Notes under the pieces: model-generated
Told to the model about the DNA's origin: nothing
Seen by the model: only the letters and a program-made list of their open reading frames with translations
Databases searched by the model: none
DNA from: Planctomycetota bacterium
Lineage (GTDB): Bacteria; Planctomycetota; PUPC01; JABMSA01
Direction: 5' to 3'
Length of the DNA stretch: 7,279 nt
Assembly: GCA_013202185.1 (NCBI GenBank)
Contig: JABMSA010000747.1
Span: 1-7,279, forward strand
Made by a program: the position numbers and the translations under genes
Shown here: positions 1-5,223 of the stretch, piece by piece
How the letters are laid out: the number at the start of each line of letters is the position of its first letter
How positions within the stretch are numbered: position 1 is the stretch's first letter

Positions 1-51
1 GTCCTGAACCGTGGCGGCAAGGGAGTCAAGAGCCCAGTGGATGAGCTCTGA
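1..51 (+). CDS. 3' end of a tyrosine recombinase, probably integron-integrase type (partial)
   Basis: Frame 1 is open from the window edge to TGA at 49-51 and gives VLNRGGKGVKSPVDEL. This matches the tail of integron integrases as I know them: after the catalytic Tyr they typically continue THVLNRGG-G-V-SP-D-L (IntI1 has THVLKVGGAGVRSPLDAL). The active-site residues lie outside the window, so activity cannot be judged. The gene runs rightwards, so its 3' end faces the core-like repeats at 70-213 and the next gene. In classical integrons the 5' end of intI faces attI, so this would be the less common same-direction layout. A non-integron tyrosine recombinase with the same tail remains possible, because only 16 residues are visible. 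Confidence 0.65.
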   Translation, partial: VLNRGGKGVKSPVDEL

Positions 52-69
52 GCCTCGGGGGTGGCGTGT

Positions 70-213
70 GTTATGCGGAAACCATATAAGACGCACCTCA
101 AGGCCAGGCAGCAGCCTAAGTCACGCACCGGCAAGAATTTACGCTCCTTCTGCGTCATGCGTGTTATGCGGCGCCGATGCCGCCTATAGATGTTATCGAG
201 AAACCATGTAAGG
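70..213 (+). repeat. core-like GTTAT repeats with an attI/attC-like inverted pair
   Basis: Just after the recombinase stop, GTTATGC occurs at 70-76 and again at 163-169, with a variant GTTATCG at 192-198. The sequence after the first copy (GTTATGCGGAAACCATATAA) nearly repeats after the third (GTTATCGAGAAACCATGTAA). The half site GCCTAAGTCACGC (114-126) is an imperfect inverted match to GCGTGTTATGC (159-169). It contains CACGCA (122-127) opposite TGCGTG (158-163), giving a roughly 56-bp attC-like fold. GTTATGC is close to, but not strictly, the integron core GTTRRRY, and the left half ends in AAG instead of AAC. With a recombinase tail immediately upstream, an attI region or a degenerate attC is the likely reading. 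This is inference from pattern and position. Confidence 0.4.
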
Positions 214-220
214 CATGGTT
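202..220 (+). repeat. 7-bp hairpin just upstream of the 203-residue gene
   Basis: AACCATG (202-208) and CATGGTT (214-220) form a perfect 7-bp stem around TAAGG. It lies 4 to 5 bases before the AGGA Shine-Dalgarno of the gene starting at 233. It could fold in the leader RNA and affect translation, or be part of the recombination-site region. There is no T tract, so it is not a terminator. Confidence 0.4.
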
Positions 221-232
221 CGCTAGGATACG

Positions 233-844
233 ATGACCACCGACGCAGAGAATGATGCAAAGCCGTGGCTGTTTCCCGATCCTCGTGCAGTCGGGGTGCG
301 GGAACACTATCAGCGGGTCAAGTTCTTTCGGGAACTGGCTGAAAGGTGTCCCGATGCCGCAAGCAAGTTCCGTCTTCACTTAGCAGGAATCTATTCTGCA
401 CGTGGCGTGGTGGAGTTGATCCTCGAGGCAGCTGCCAAGGGAGAGCTCAAGAACACCAGAAATGAACTTAAGAAACGCTTGTGCGCACAGATCCATTGGT
501 ACGATCTAATCGAAAGGATCAGAATCCACGATTTCCATCGCTTTGGCCTCATTCCGCCAGATCCGCGGCTCAGGGTCATGATGCAACGAGGCCCGGTGAA
601 GCTTCGAGCTCAGAAGGGAGCCGCGATCTATCGAATTCCGGTCACGGGCCCCGAGAAGGTGACGACAGGCAATTCCCACATCGAAGAGCAGCGTCCTCTG
701 CTGAATAGGGACGGACAATTCTTCGACGACGCCACCCGTCAATACGTATCGCTTGACCAAATTCTTCGAGATTTCCTTTCCAGTGCCGTTGAAGCCGTGA
801 ATGAGCTCGAGCAGAATCTGGGACCAATCAACGAGCCCAGCTGA
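233..844 (+). CDS. uncharacterised 203-residue protein with a HEPN-like R-x4-6-H motif
   Basis: The only convincing + strand gene. ATG at 233 follows CTAGGATACG, a usable AGGA ribosome site. I do not recognise a named family. Residues about 22-75 look helical (VKFFRELAERC, then RLHLAGIYSARGVVELILEA). A second helix carries LIERIRIHDFHRFG at about 91-104, followed by a Pro-rich turn and a beta-looking segment (GPVKLRA, AAIYRIPVTGPEKV). The C-terminus (about 172-198) is helical and acidic. No signal peptide or TM segment is visible, so it is probably cytosolic. RIRIHDFH fits the Rx4-6H signature of HEPN ribonucleases, and YSARGVVELI resembles an early HEPN helix, but many proteins fit such a loose motif. 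As the first gene after the recombinase tail it may be a captured cassette. It converges on the NTase operon. Confidence 0.8.
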   Translation: MTTDAENDAKPWLFPDPRAVGVREHYQRVKFFRELAERCPDAASKFRLHLAGIYSARGVVELILEAAAKGELKNTRNELKKRLCAQIHWYDLIERIRIHDFHRFGLIPPDPRLRVMMQRGPVKLRAQKGAAIYRIPVTGPEKVTTGNSHIEEQRPLLNRDGQFFDDATRQYVSLDQILRDFLSSAVEAVNELEQNLGPINEPS

Positions 845-852
845 CCGTTGCA

Positions 853-892
853 CTGCCGCCGCTCGTTCCTCGCTCTGACAGCGCATCGGCAG
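853..892. repeat. 10-bp interrupted hairpin after the 203-residue gene
   Basis: CTGCCG (853-858) pairs with CGGCAG (887-892), and inside it CGCT (860-863) pairs with AGCG (880-883), with a 1x3 internal loop and a 16-base terminal loop. It starts 8 bases after the TGA of the + strand gene. It may protect or end that transcript, but no T run follows, so it is not a standard intrinsic terminator. Confidence 0.4.
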
Positions 893-1071
893 ATGACTCT
901 CGCGTTGTGGTCGAATGATGGCCTGTCTCTCCCGAAAACTCCGTCCACTCAAGCGATGACAGTAGTCCGGACCGTGCCGGTGATCGAGGGCGTACTTCAT
1001 GCTCCGGTCGACTCAATGGCGCCCGGTAGACGATCAGGGATGAGTGAGCAAGAGCCGTAAGTGCTGTGGTA

Positions 1072-1131
1072 TCAACAAGGACGGGGTTTTCGGAAGGAAA
1101 GGTGGCCGCAGGGAAGGTCCGCCCTTGTTGA
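1072..1131. repeat. 13-bp near-perfect inverted repeat
   Basis: TCAACAAGGACGG (1072-1084) and CCGCCCTTGTTGA (1119-1131) pair in 12 of 13 positions around a 34-base loop. In a + strand RNA the exception is an A-C mismatch. In a - strand RNA it becomes a G-U pair, so the stem would be complete when read in the direction of the NTase operon. It lies about 160 bases past that operon's stop codon. Confidence 0.5.
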
Positions 1132-1210
1132 GGAAACAGCGGGTCTGATGACACTAAGGCCGGGGGAAACCGGGCATGTTTCAAACGCCCTGAGGGAAAA
1201 ACACGCGCGG

Positions 1211-1257
1211 CCAGCGGAACCGGGGGGCGCCGGAACCGGGCGAGTTGCCGGCGCTGG
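1211..1257. repeat. overlapping GC-rich inverted repeats
   Basis: CCAGCG (1211-1216) pairs with CGCTGG (1252-1257). GCGCCGG (1227-1233) pairs with CCGGCGC (1248-1254). The right arms overlap, so the two stems are alternatives. CGGAACCGGG also occurs twice as a direct repeat (1215-1224 and 1231-1240). Placed 34 bases after the NTase stop on the - strand, the inner stem could act as a transcript-end structure, though a T run is missing. Confidence 0.4.
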
Positions 1258-1290
1258 GTGGAACGTTCTTGATTCGGGCCTAGCGCAGAT

Positions 1291-2052
1291 CTACCACACG
1301 ATGCTGGCCCAAGACGAGGCGAGCACCGCCTCCGAAGCAGCGTCTGCAATCGCTCGGCGCTCACCCTTGGTCATGTCCTCTGCAACGTCGTTCGCTGTGT
1401 TGCCGGGGTCTTCGAGACGTGCATCCACGATGTTTCTAGCCAGCCATGCGAAGACCGAGCGAAGATTTCGGCCGAGCCCGCCCCCACTCGCTCCTTTCAG
1501 CGCCCGGATCACCGCCAATTCCAAAGCGAATGATGGGAACTCCAGGCCATGCAGATTCCGCCAGACTTTCACCAATCGTATCTCACGCATCCTCTTGGAG
1601 TCCTTCACGTACTTGATTTGACGCGGAATGTTGGTCTGCGTCCAGGTCTTAGCTTTTCTCCGGTAGAGGCTGGCATTTCCACCAATCGCGTGTTGTTGTC
1701 GGGCAGGGACCACGTCAATGTTGATTCCGTCAATCACCACCCCGAGAGACACGTTCTGGTATGTGACATTTAGTTTCTTAAGCTTGAGCCACTCGCCTGC
1801 CGAGTAGTAGATATCTTCCAGCGAACCGTCCGTATCATGCTTCACCATCACCAGCATGTCTACGTCTGATCCACCAGCGATAGACGTTCCTTTCACAAGT
1901 GAACCTGAAGGCTTGATTATTCTTCTTTGGTCGCCCGCCCACTCCGCCATGATCCGCCTGACGCGACAAAAAGCCGCGATTCGCCTCGATCTGGCGCTCT
2001 TAGGTAGTGTGTATCGCGATAGTATCCGTCGGAGATATACCAGCGAAGTCAT
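1291..2052 (-). CDS. CD-NTase/OAS-like nucleotidyltransferase
   Basis: A 253-residue nucleotidyltransferase of the polymerase-beta fold. The N-terminal helices lead into KPSGSLVKGTSIAGGSDVD: GS at 50-51, GT at 55-56 and metal-binding Asp 63 and 65. The third catalytic Asp is 113 in INIDVVPA, the hDhVPA strand of OAS and CD-NTase enzymes. LYRRKAKTWTQTN (129-141) and the helical half follow, with IRLVKVWRNLHGLEFPSF at 158-175 and DPGNTANDVAEDMT at 215-228, both usual in PAP/OAS-type C-domains. The catalytic set looks intact, so it probably makes a nucleotide product or transfers NMP; the product is unknown. It is shorter than the roughly 300-400 residues of typical CBASS cyclases. Its ATG overlaps the upstream stop as ATGA, with GAGAGGA as ribosome site, so it is probably translationally coupled to the membrane protein. 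A tRNA- or protein-modifying transferase is the main alternative. Confidence 0.82.
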   Translation of the reverse strand: MTSLVYLRRILSRYTLPKSARSRRIAAFCRVRRIMAEWAGDQRRIIKPSGSLVKGTSIAGGSDVDMLVMVKHDTDGSLEDIYYSAGEWLKLKKLNVTYQNVSLGVVIDGINIDVVPARQQHAIGGNASLYRRKAKTWTQTNIPRQIKYVKDSKRMREIRLVKVWRNLHGLEFPSFALELAVIRALKGASGGGLGRNLRSVFAWLARNIVDARLEDPGNTANDVAEDMTKGERRAIADAASEAVLASSWASIVW

Positions 2053-2864
2053 CTGCGAAGTCCTCTCGCCAAGACGAGGAGTGCGTTGCCAAGCGTAGCG
2101 GACGAGTTCGCAAAAGTGACATTCTCAAATTCGTCGACGATTTCTGGCGGGATCCTGATTGTCGTGTACAGCACGTAACCTACTTCCCTGCGGTCCGGGT
2201 TTTTCGCTCTAAGAAAGTCACGGAATTTGTCGACGTCCTCAGCTTTCGCAATGCGAACAACCACCAGATCCGACAGGCACCCGTCGTCCAGTTTGCCGTA
2301 CGTGACCATCTTACTGAATCCCAACCACTCGAGGCGGCGGATCTCCGAACCGAAGTTATCGGCAGGCACATGCACCGTCCAATGCGTCGGGTCGACGCTG
2401 TAGATGGCCTTCTCAAGCTCCTCTTGCATCTTCCTCTTGGCCCACTTGACCGCCGAGACGACAGCGGCTATCAGACCACCGAGACCAGCGATTCCCAAGG
2501 ACGTTAGTATCCACCGCAGATGACTGACCTCCTGCCCAAGCTGGCGGTCATCGAGTTGCAGAGAGACCTTGTCATTTGCGGTCTTTTGGTTCAGGCCTTT
2601 CAGTTCCCACCCCAGGCCAGAAAGCTTCTTGTCAAGAGCGTTGAGGCGTTTTTCAAATCCTGTGTCGCTAGCGGTCTTAACCTTCAGAGCCTCCAACTCC
2701 AACCCCAAATGAGAGAGCTTCTCATCAATTGTGTTAACGCGCTTCTCGAATTCTGGCACTCGGGCAGCTTCCGCCTGGGGAGTGGATTCTGCGGACACGT
2801 TGTTCTGGAAAGTTGCCAGCCAAATGATGACTGGTAACGTGATCAGGGTCACGGCCTTGCTCAT
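2049..2864 (-). CDS. coiled-coil transmembrane protein with a cytosolic alpha/beta domain, partner of the NTase
   Basis: A 271-residue protein I cannot assign to a named family. ATG at 2864 follows GGAGG with a 6-base spacer. Residues 1-25 are a signal peptide or anchor ending in NNVSA. Residues 39-100 hold two 31-residue repeats starting FEKRVNTIDEKL and FEKRLNALDKKL, predicted coiled coil. A TM helix lies at about 118-139 (ILTSLGIAGLGGLIAAVV), closed by KWAKRK, which points to a cytosolic C-terminus. Residues 160-271 alternate strands and helices: HWTVHV, SEIRRLEWLGF, KMVTYG, SDLVVVRIA, DVDKFRDFLRA, VGYVLYT, ENVTFAN, LGNALLVLARGL. That order suggests a Rossmann/receiver/TIR-like fold, by inference only. 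With the NTase overlapping its stop, it could be the effector or a membrane sensor of a nucleotide-signalling pair. Confidence 0.8.
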   Translation of the reverse strand: MSKAVTLITLPVIIWLATFQNNVSAESTPQAEAARVPEFEKRVNTIDEKLSHLGLELEALKVKTASDTGFEKRLNALDKKLSGLGWELKGLNQKTANDKVSLQLDDRQLGQEVSHLRWILTSLGIAGLGGLIAAVVSAVKWAKRKMQEELEKAIYSVDPTHWTVHVPADNFGSEIRRLEWLGFSKMVTYGKLDDGCLSDLVVVRIAKAEDVDKFRDFLRAKNPDRREVGYVLYTTIRIPPEIVDEFENVTFANSSATLGNALLVLARGLRR

Positions 2865-2929
2865 ACAGAACCTCCATCAAAACAGCCATCTAGTCGGCTC
2901 ACTTGCCCATCTTGCCCGCTGAATATACG

Positions 2930-2958
2930 ATCATACCCATGCGGCGGATATATTTCAA
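2930..2958 (-). promoter_or_regulatory. sigma70-type promoter of the membrane protein/NTase operon
   Basis: Read on the - strand: -35 TTGAAA (2958-2953), a 17-bp spacer, and -10 TATGAT (2935-2930). Each box differs from consensus at one base. The expected start near 2923 leaves a leader of about 60 bases before the ATG at 2864. This gives the two-gene module its own transcription, independent of the PIN gene upstream. Confidence 0.65.
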
Positions 2959-3231
2959 CCCCATTTCTCAGCACTAAGCCAGCGGAGGGATTCAGAAAGT
3001 ACCCTCAACGGTTCCGAGGCCCTGCCTTTCAGCATGCCCGTGGCCTGTGCCGAGACAGAACTCGGCCAAGCTGCCTCGGAGGCAGCTGCGATCATCCTCA
3101 CCCGCACTCTTGGCGCGAATTCGACCAGATCAATAGCTCAAAAGTGCCAGACCTGAGGGGCGCCGAGCCCGAAGAACCTAAACAGAAAGCGAGCAAGAGC
3201 CCAATTCCGTCTGAAGCATGAGAGATACAGC
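2959..3231. other. gap between the PIN gene and the NTase-operon promoter
   Basis: Apart from two adjacent hairpins (3049-3087), I see no convincing feature. A 46-codon - strand frame (ATG at 3095, TGA at 2957-2955 inside the -35 box) has a plausible amphipathic tail (EPLRVLSESLRWLSAEKW) but no clear ribosome site and no recognisable family. It may be the tail of a lost gene. No intrinsic terminator for the PIN gene is evident. Confidence 0.4.
3049..3087. repeat. two adjacent perfect hairpins
   Basis: GCCGAG (3049-3054) pairs with CTCGGC (3061-3066) around a 6-base loop. Two bases later AGCTGCCT (3069-3076) pairs with AGGCAGCT (3080-3087) around CGG. On the - strand they lie between the PIN stop and the next promoter and could stabilise the PIN transcript's 3' end. 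There is no T run after them. Confidence 0.45.
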
Positions 3232-4395
3232 TCAGTTACGAGTTATCAGCGAACGCCCACAGGCCGTGCAAGTTTCCGCAGCATCGTTCACAATGGCCTC
3301 GCCGCACAAGTGACAGAACCCGAGTATCTCTGGAATATCGCTTGTTTCAAAGGCTTCCACGGTTTCCGTTAGAAGGTTGAAGACCAGTGAAAACGCGATG
3401 GGTAGAGACAACTCTACTTGAGCCCATGTGTACGACTCATTCCATGAATCGTCCATCACGGAAATGGGGTAATGTTCGTAGGCAAGATAGTAGTTCGAGT
3501 GGTATATGAACACGTCGATAACGACTTGAGACGCAACTACAGCATCTATGAACACCCTGTCATCGTCGAGCTTGGCAACATCTTCCACCTCGACCTCTTT
3601 GATTTCCTCCATGTAGCTTAACTCAGGTGACTCCAACTCCGGCGAAAAGGATAAAATATCTATGAGCCGATCCTCAGAAAGTAGTTTTTCGCGGTGTTCG
3701 TTGAACCAGTCAACAATCGAGAACGTGCCGTACCTTCCCTGGCGCAGTTGCTCGACTATGGTCGCGGTTGCCTTCTCAAGGCCTGGGGTAGCATGCTCTC
3801 GAACGAATACGTTCAAGCTAGGACAGAGACAAACGCGATCTTCTGGGAGTTCAGCAGCAGCCAGATCCTCAACCAGGTCAGAATGCAACTCGCCCTGTTT
3901 GTCCCTGATGCCGAAATCCACATGGTTGTTTGTAACGAGGAAGGTGACGCACTCGACTGTGGCTATCTTGGAAAGGATCACTTCCCACAGGAGAGTGTCG
4001 CGGTAACCCTTGCCCGATTGGCCAAAAGGTTTCCGACGGTCTAAGACACGGGCCACAATCCTCGAGTGCGGAATGTTCTCGTGGGAGATGATCTCTGCCT
4101 GAAGTTCAGACAGCCTGCTACGGAGCTTTTGTTCATATTCCTTGGGTGCCAAGTCTATGTCATGGATAACCTGTGATGTATCTATGTTGCCGAACCTTTC
4201 CAGCTTCCTGAGTTGGCTACGGGCTTTCGCGACCTCTCTTTGGAACAGGTTTACCGTTTCCAGAAGCACTATTTCAGGAATGATGAGCCTGGAGCCGGTC
4301 AGCGCCATGAACCTCTGGAGGACCATGATGCTCGGACCTGTGAGGTACCAGTGGTCGAATATGGCGTTCGTGTCCAAGACAATGTTGGCGCTCAT
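3232..4395 (-). CDS. PIN-domain ribonuclease (DUF4935-like) with C-terminal zinc ribbon
   Basis: A 387-residue protein starting at ATG 4395 after GAGGAG. The N-terminal PIN domain shows the acidic set: Asp 8 in IVLDTNAI, Glu 41/46 in PEIVLLE, Asp 133 in GKGYRDTLLWEVIL, and Asn 156/Asp 160 in VTNNHVDF. KPF-x4-GKGYRDTLLWE resembles the DUF4935 group of PIN-like domains as I remember it. PIN nucleases cut RNA with divalent metal ions. Residues 215-350 are an acidic middle region of unknown role. The tail carries CHLC (361-364) and CTAC (376-379), a CxxC-x11-CxxC zinc ribbon that could bind nucleic acid. No antitoxin-like small gene is adjacent, so a classical VapBC pair is not supported. It sits downstream of an RM-like relic and a perfect consensus promoter, which suggests a stand-alone nuclease in a defence-type region. 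Confidence 0.8.
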   Translation of the reverse strand: MSANIVLDTNAIFDHWYLTGPSIMVLQRFMALTGSRLIIPEIVLLETVNLFQREVAKARSQLRKLERFGNIDTSQVIHDIDLAPKEYEQKLRSRLSELQAEIISHENIPHSRIVARVLDRRKPFGQSGKGYRDTLLWEVILSKIATVECVTFLVTNNHVDFGIRDKQGELHSDLVEDLAAAELPEDRVCLCPSLNVFVREHATPGLEKATATIVEQLRQGRYGTFSIVDWFNEHREKLLSEDRLIDILSFSPELESPELSYMEEIKEVEVEDVAKLDDDRVFIDAVVASQVVIDVFIYHSNYYLAYEHYPISVMDDSWNESYTWAQVELSLPIAFSLVFNLLTETVEAFETSDIPEILGFCHLCGEAIVNDAAETCTACGRSLITRN

Positions 4396-4440
4396 CTTGC
4401 TCCTCGGTCCAAGGTACTAAAGGGAGCCATTTGCCGGGCC

Positions 4441-4614
4441 TTACACGTCATACACCTTCAGCACCTCATCGCCATAATGGTTGATTACCTTCACGGCGAT
4501 CTTGCCGGTTTCTGGTGGATCGAAGGGTCGGCTCTTAGTCGAATAGAGTTGCGACCAGGCGGCTTCGTCGATTTCGGCTTTCAGAGCACCTTCTTCATGC
4601 ACCCACGTGCCGCA
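4441..4614 (-). pseudogene. C-terminal relic resembling a restriction-modification methyltransferase/helicase
   Basis: In one - strand frame, 57 codons run from just after a TAA (4617-4615) to TAA at 4443-4441. They read WVHEEGALKAEIDEAAW, then STKSRPFDPPETGKIAVK, and end INHYGDEVLKVYDV. From memory this is the very end of large site-specific DNA methyltransferases or type III/DEAD-box restriction proteins (SRPFxxPxxGKIAVKVINHxGDEVxKVxxV). I cannot tell which of the two. The rest of the gene is absent, and similarity stops at the -10 box of the promoter at 4614-4642, as expected if a deletion or insertion junction lies there. A GTG at 4602 could start a short peptide, but no ribosome site precedes it. 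It forms most of the leader of the PIN transcript. Confidence 0.6.
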
Positions 4615-4642
4615 TTATAACCTGCAGGCGGGTGGCTGTCAA
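4614..4642 (-). promoter_or_regulatory. perfect consensus sigma70 promoter ahead of the relic and PIN gene
   Basis: On the - strand: -35 TTGACA (4642-4637), exactly 17 bp, -10 TATAAT (4619-4614). Both boxes match consensus completely. The -35 contains the TGA stop of the HIRAN gene, and the -10 ends where the methyltransferase-like relic begins. Transcription would start near 4607 and give a leader of about 210 bases, including the relic, before the PIN gene at 4395. Nothing operator-like is obvious. Confidence 0.75.
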
Positions 4643-5220
4643 GAACTTTTTTTGGTTGTTCTTTTGCGCGGTGCGACGTCTTCTTCCGCCCAGACGTTGA
4701 TACGCATTCCGGGCGACTTCCCGCGTATTGGCCGGAACATCGTACCGATGTTTGCGAACAGCTTGGCTGCCGGGTGTTTCTTGGCGATATTGGCGGCGAG
4801 CTCCCGCGGCAAATATCCAATATGCGCAGTGTGTGGCTGGCCTTTAGGGTCTCTCCAGAAGGCGTTGATAAGAACTGCATTTGGATCGAACTGGTTGCGA
4901 GGCTGGCGTTGAAGCGTGACAAGGCGGTCATTCCCGAATTCGATCATACGGGCAGCATGTTGGTCACGGCCATCTTTGGTGATACCGACAACCGGAACGT
5001 CGTACTCCACCTTGACCCATGTCTTGCCGGGAGCTTTTGCTGCTGTCTCTTGCTGCAGGCGCACGACGTGAGGCGGGTCATTTGGAAATTTGTAATCGTC
5101 GTTGAAAGGTACGTCGTACTTACTGTGGACGATGCATATCTCTCTCTTCTTCTTGGGCAACCAACGTGTGCCGAGAAAGATTGCTGCAAGCACAAGGCAT
5201 AGAATGAGCAAATAAACCAT
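4639..5220 (-). CDS. membrane-anchored HIRAN-domain protein
   Basis: A 193-residue protein. Residues 3-17 form a TM anchor (YLLILCLVLAAIFLG) followed by RWLPKKKR, so the rest should be cytosolic. Residues about 75-178 match the HIRAN domain: VPVVGITKDGRDQHAARMI, the hallmark RNQFDPNAVLIN (108-119) and HIGYLPRELAANIA (133-146). HIRAN domains bind DNA ends or stalled-fork structures in HLTF-type helicases, and many bacterial HIRANs occur alone. The tail is basic (PRKRTTKKSS), suited to nucleic-acid contact. ATG at 5220 is 3 bases after the stop of the three-TM gene, with GGAAGGA about 9 bases ahead, so the two form a tight operon. The stop codon is shared with the -35 of the next promoter. A nuclease or helicase partner is not in the window. 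Confidence 0.82.
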   Translation of the reverse strand: MVYLLILCLVLAAIFLGTRWLPKKKREICIVHSKYDVPFNDDYKFPNDPPHVVRLQQETAAKAPGKTWVKVEYDVPVVGITKDGRDQHAARMIEFGNDRLVTLQRQPRNQFDPNAVLINAFWRDPKGQPHTAHIGYLPRELAANIAKKHPAAKLFANIGTMFRPIRGKSPGMRINVWAEEDVAPRKRTTKKSS

Positions 5221-5223
5221 GGT

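Larger units (their letters stand above)
845..1290. other. convergent spacer rich in inverted repeats, possible structured RNA
   Basis: These 446 bases separate the stop of the + strand gene from the stop of the - strand NTase gene. The frames open across it have no ribosome site and an Arg/Ser/Pro/Gly-rich composition typical of noncoding GC-rich DNA. It holds several long inverted repeats, given separately, and GNRA-like GAAA patches (AGGAAACAGC, GGGGGAAACC). The stretch beginning GTGAGC at 1044 is reminiscent of bacterial group II intron domain I, whose 5' end is GUGYG, but no reverse transcriptase or domain V is present. A degraded intron, a stand-alone structured RNA, or simply a bidirectional terminator zone are all open. 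Confidence 0.3.

Noticed and set aside
139..169. Possible promoter for the 203-residue gene (TTTACG, 18 bp, TGTTAT)
   Set aside because: Too far from consensus, and it overlaps the attC-like fold. The gene may instead be read from further upstream.
828..1364. 178-codon - strand open frame across the convergent spacer
   Set aside because: No ribosome site, Arg/Ser/Pro-rich composition, overlap with the ends of both real genes, and strong inverted repeats inside it. GC-rich DNA often stays open by chance.
2007..2507. 166-codon + strand frame antisense to the membrane protein gene
   Set aside because: The opposite strand has signal peptide, repeats, TM helix, ribosome site and promoter. This frame has none.
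2955..3095. 46-codon - strand frame between the PIN gene and the NTase operon
   Set aside because: No convincing ribosome site or family resemblance, and two hairpins lie in or next to it. Noted as a possible lost gene tail only.
1291..4395. A canonical CBASS operon (with Cap2/Cap3 or HORMA/TRIP13) or a VapBC pair
   Set aside because: No E1/E2-, JAB-, HORMA- or AAA+-like gene is present, and no small antitoxin gene flanks the PIN gene.
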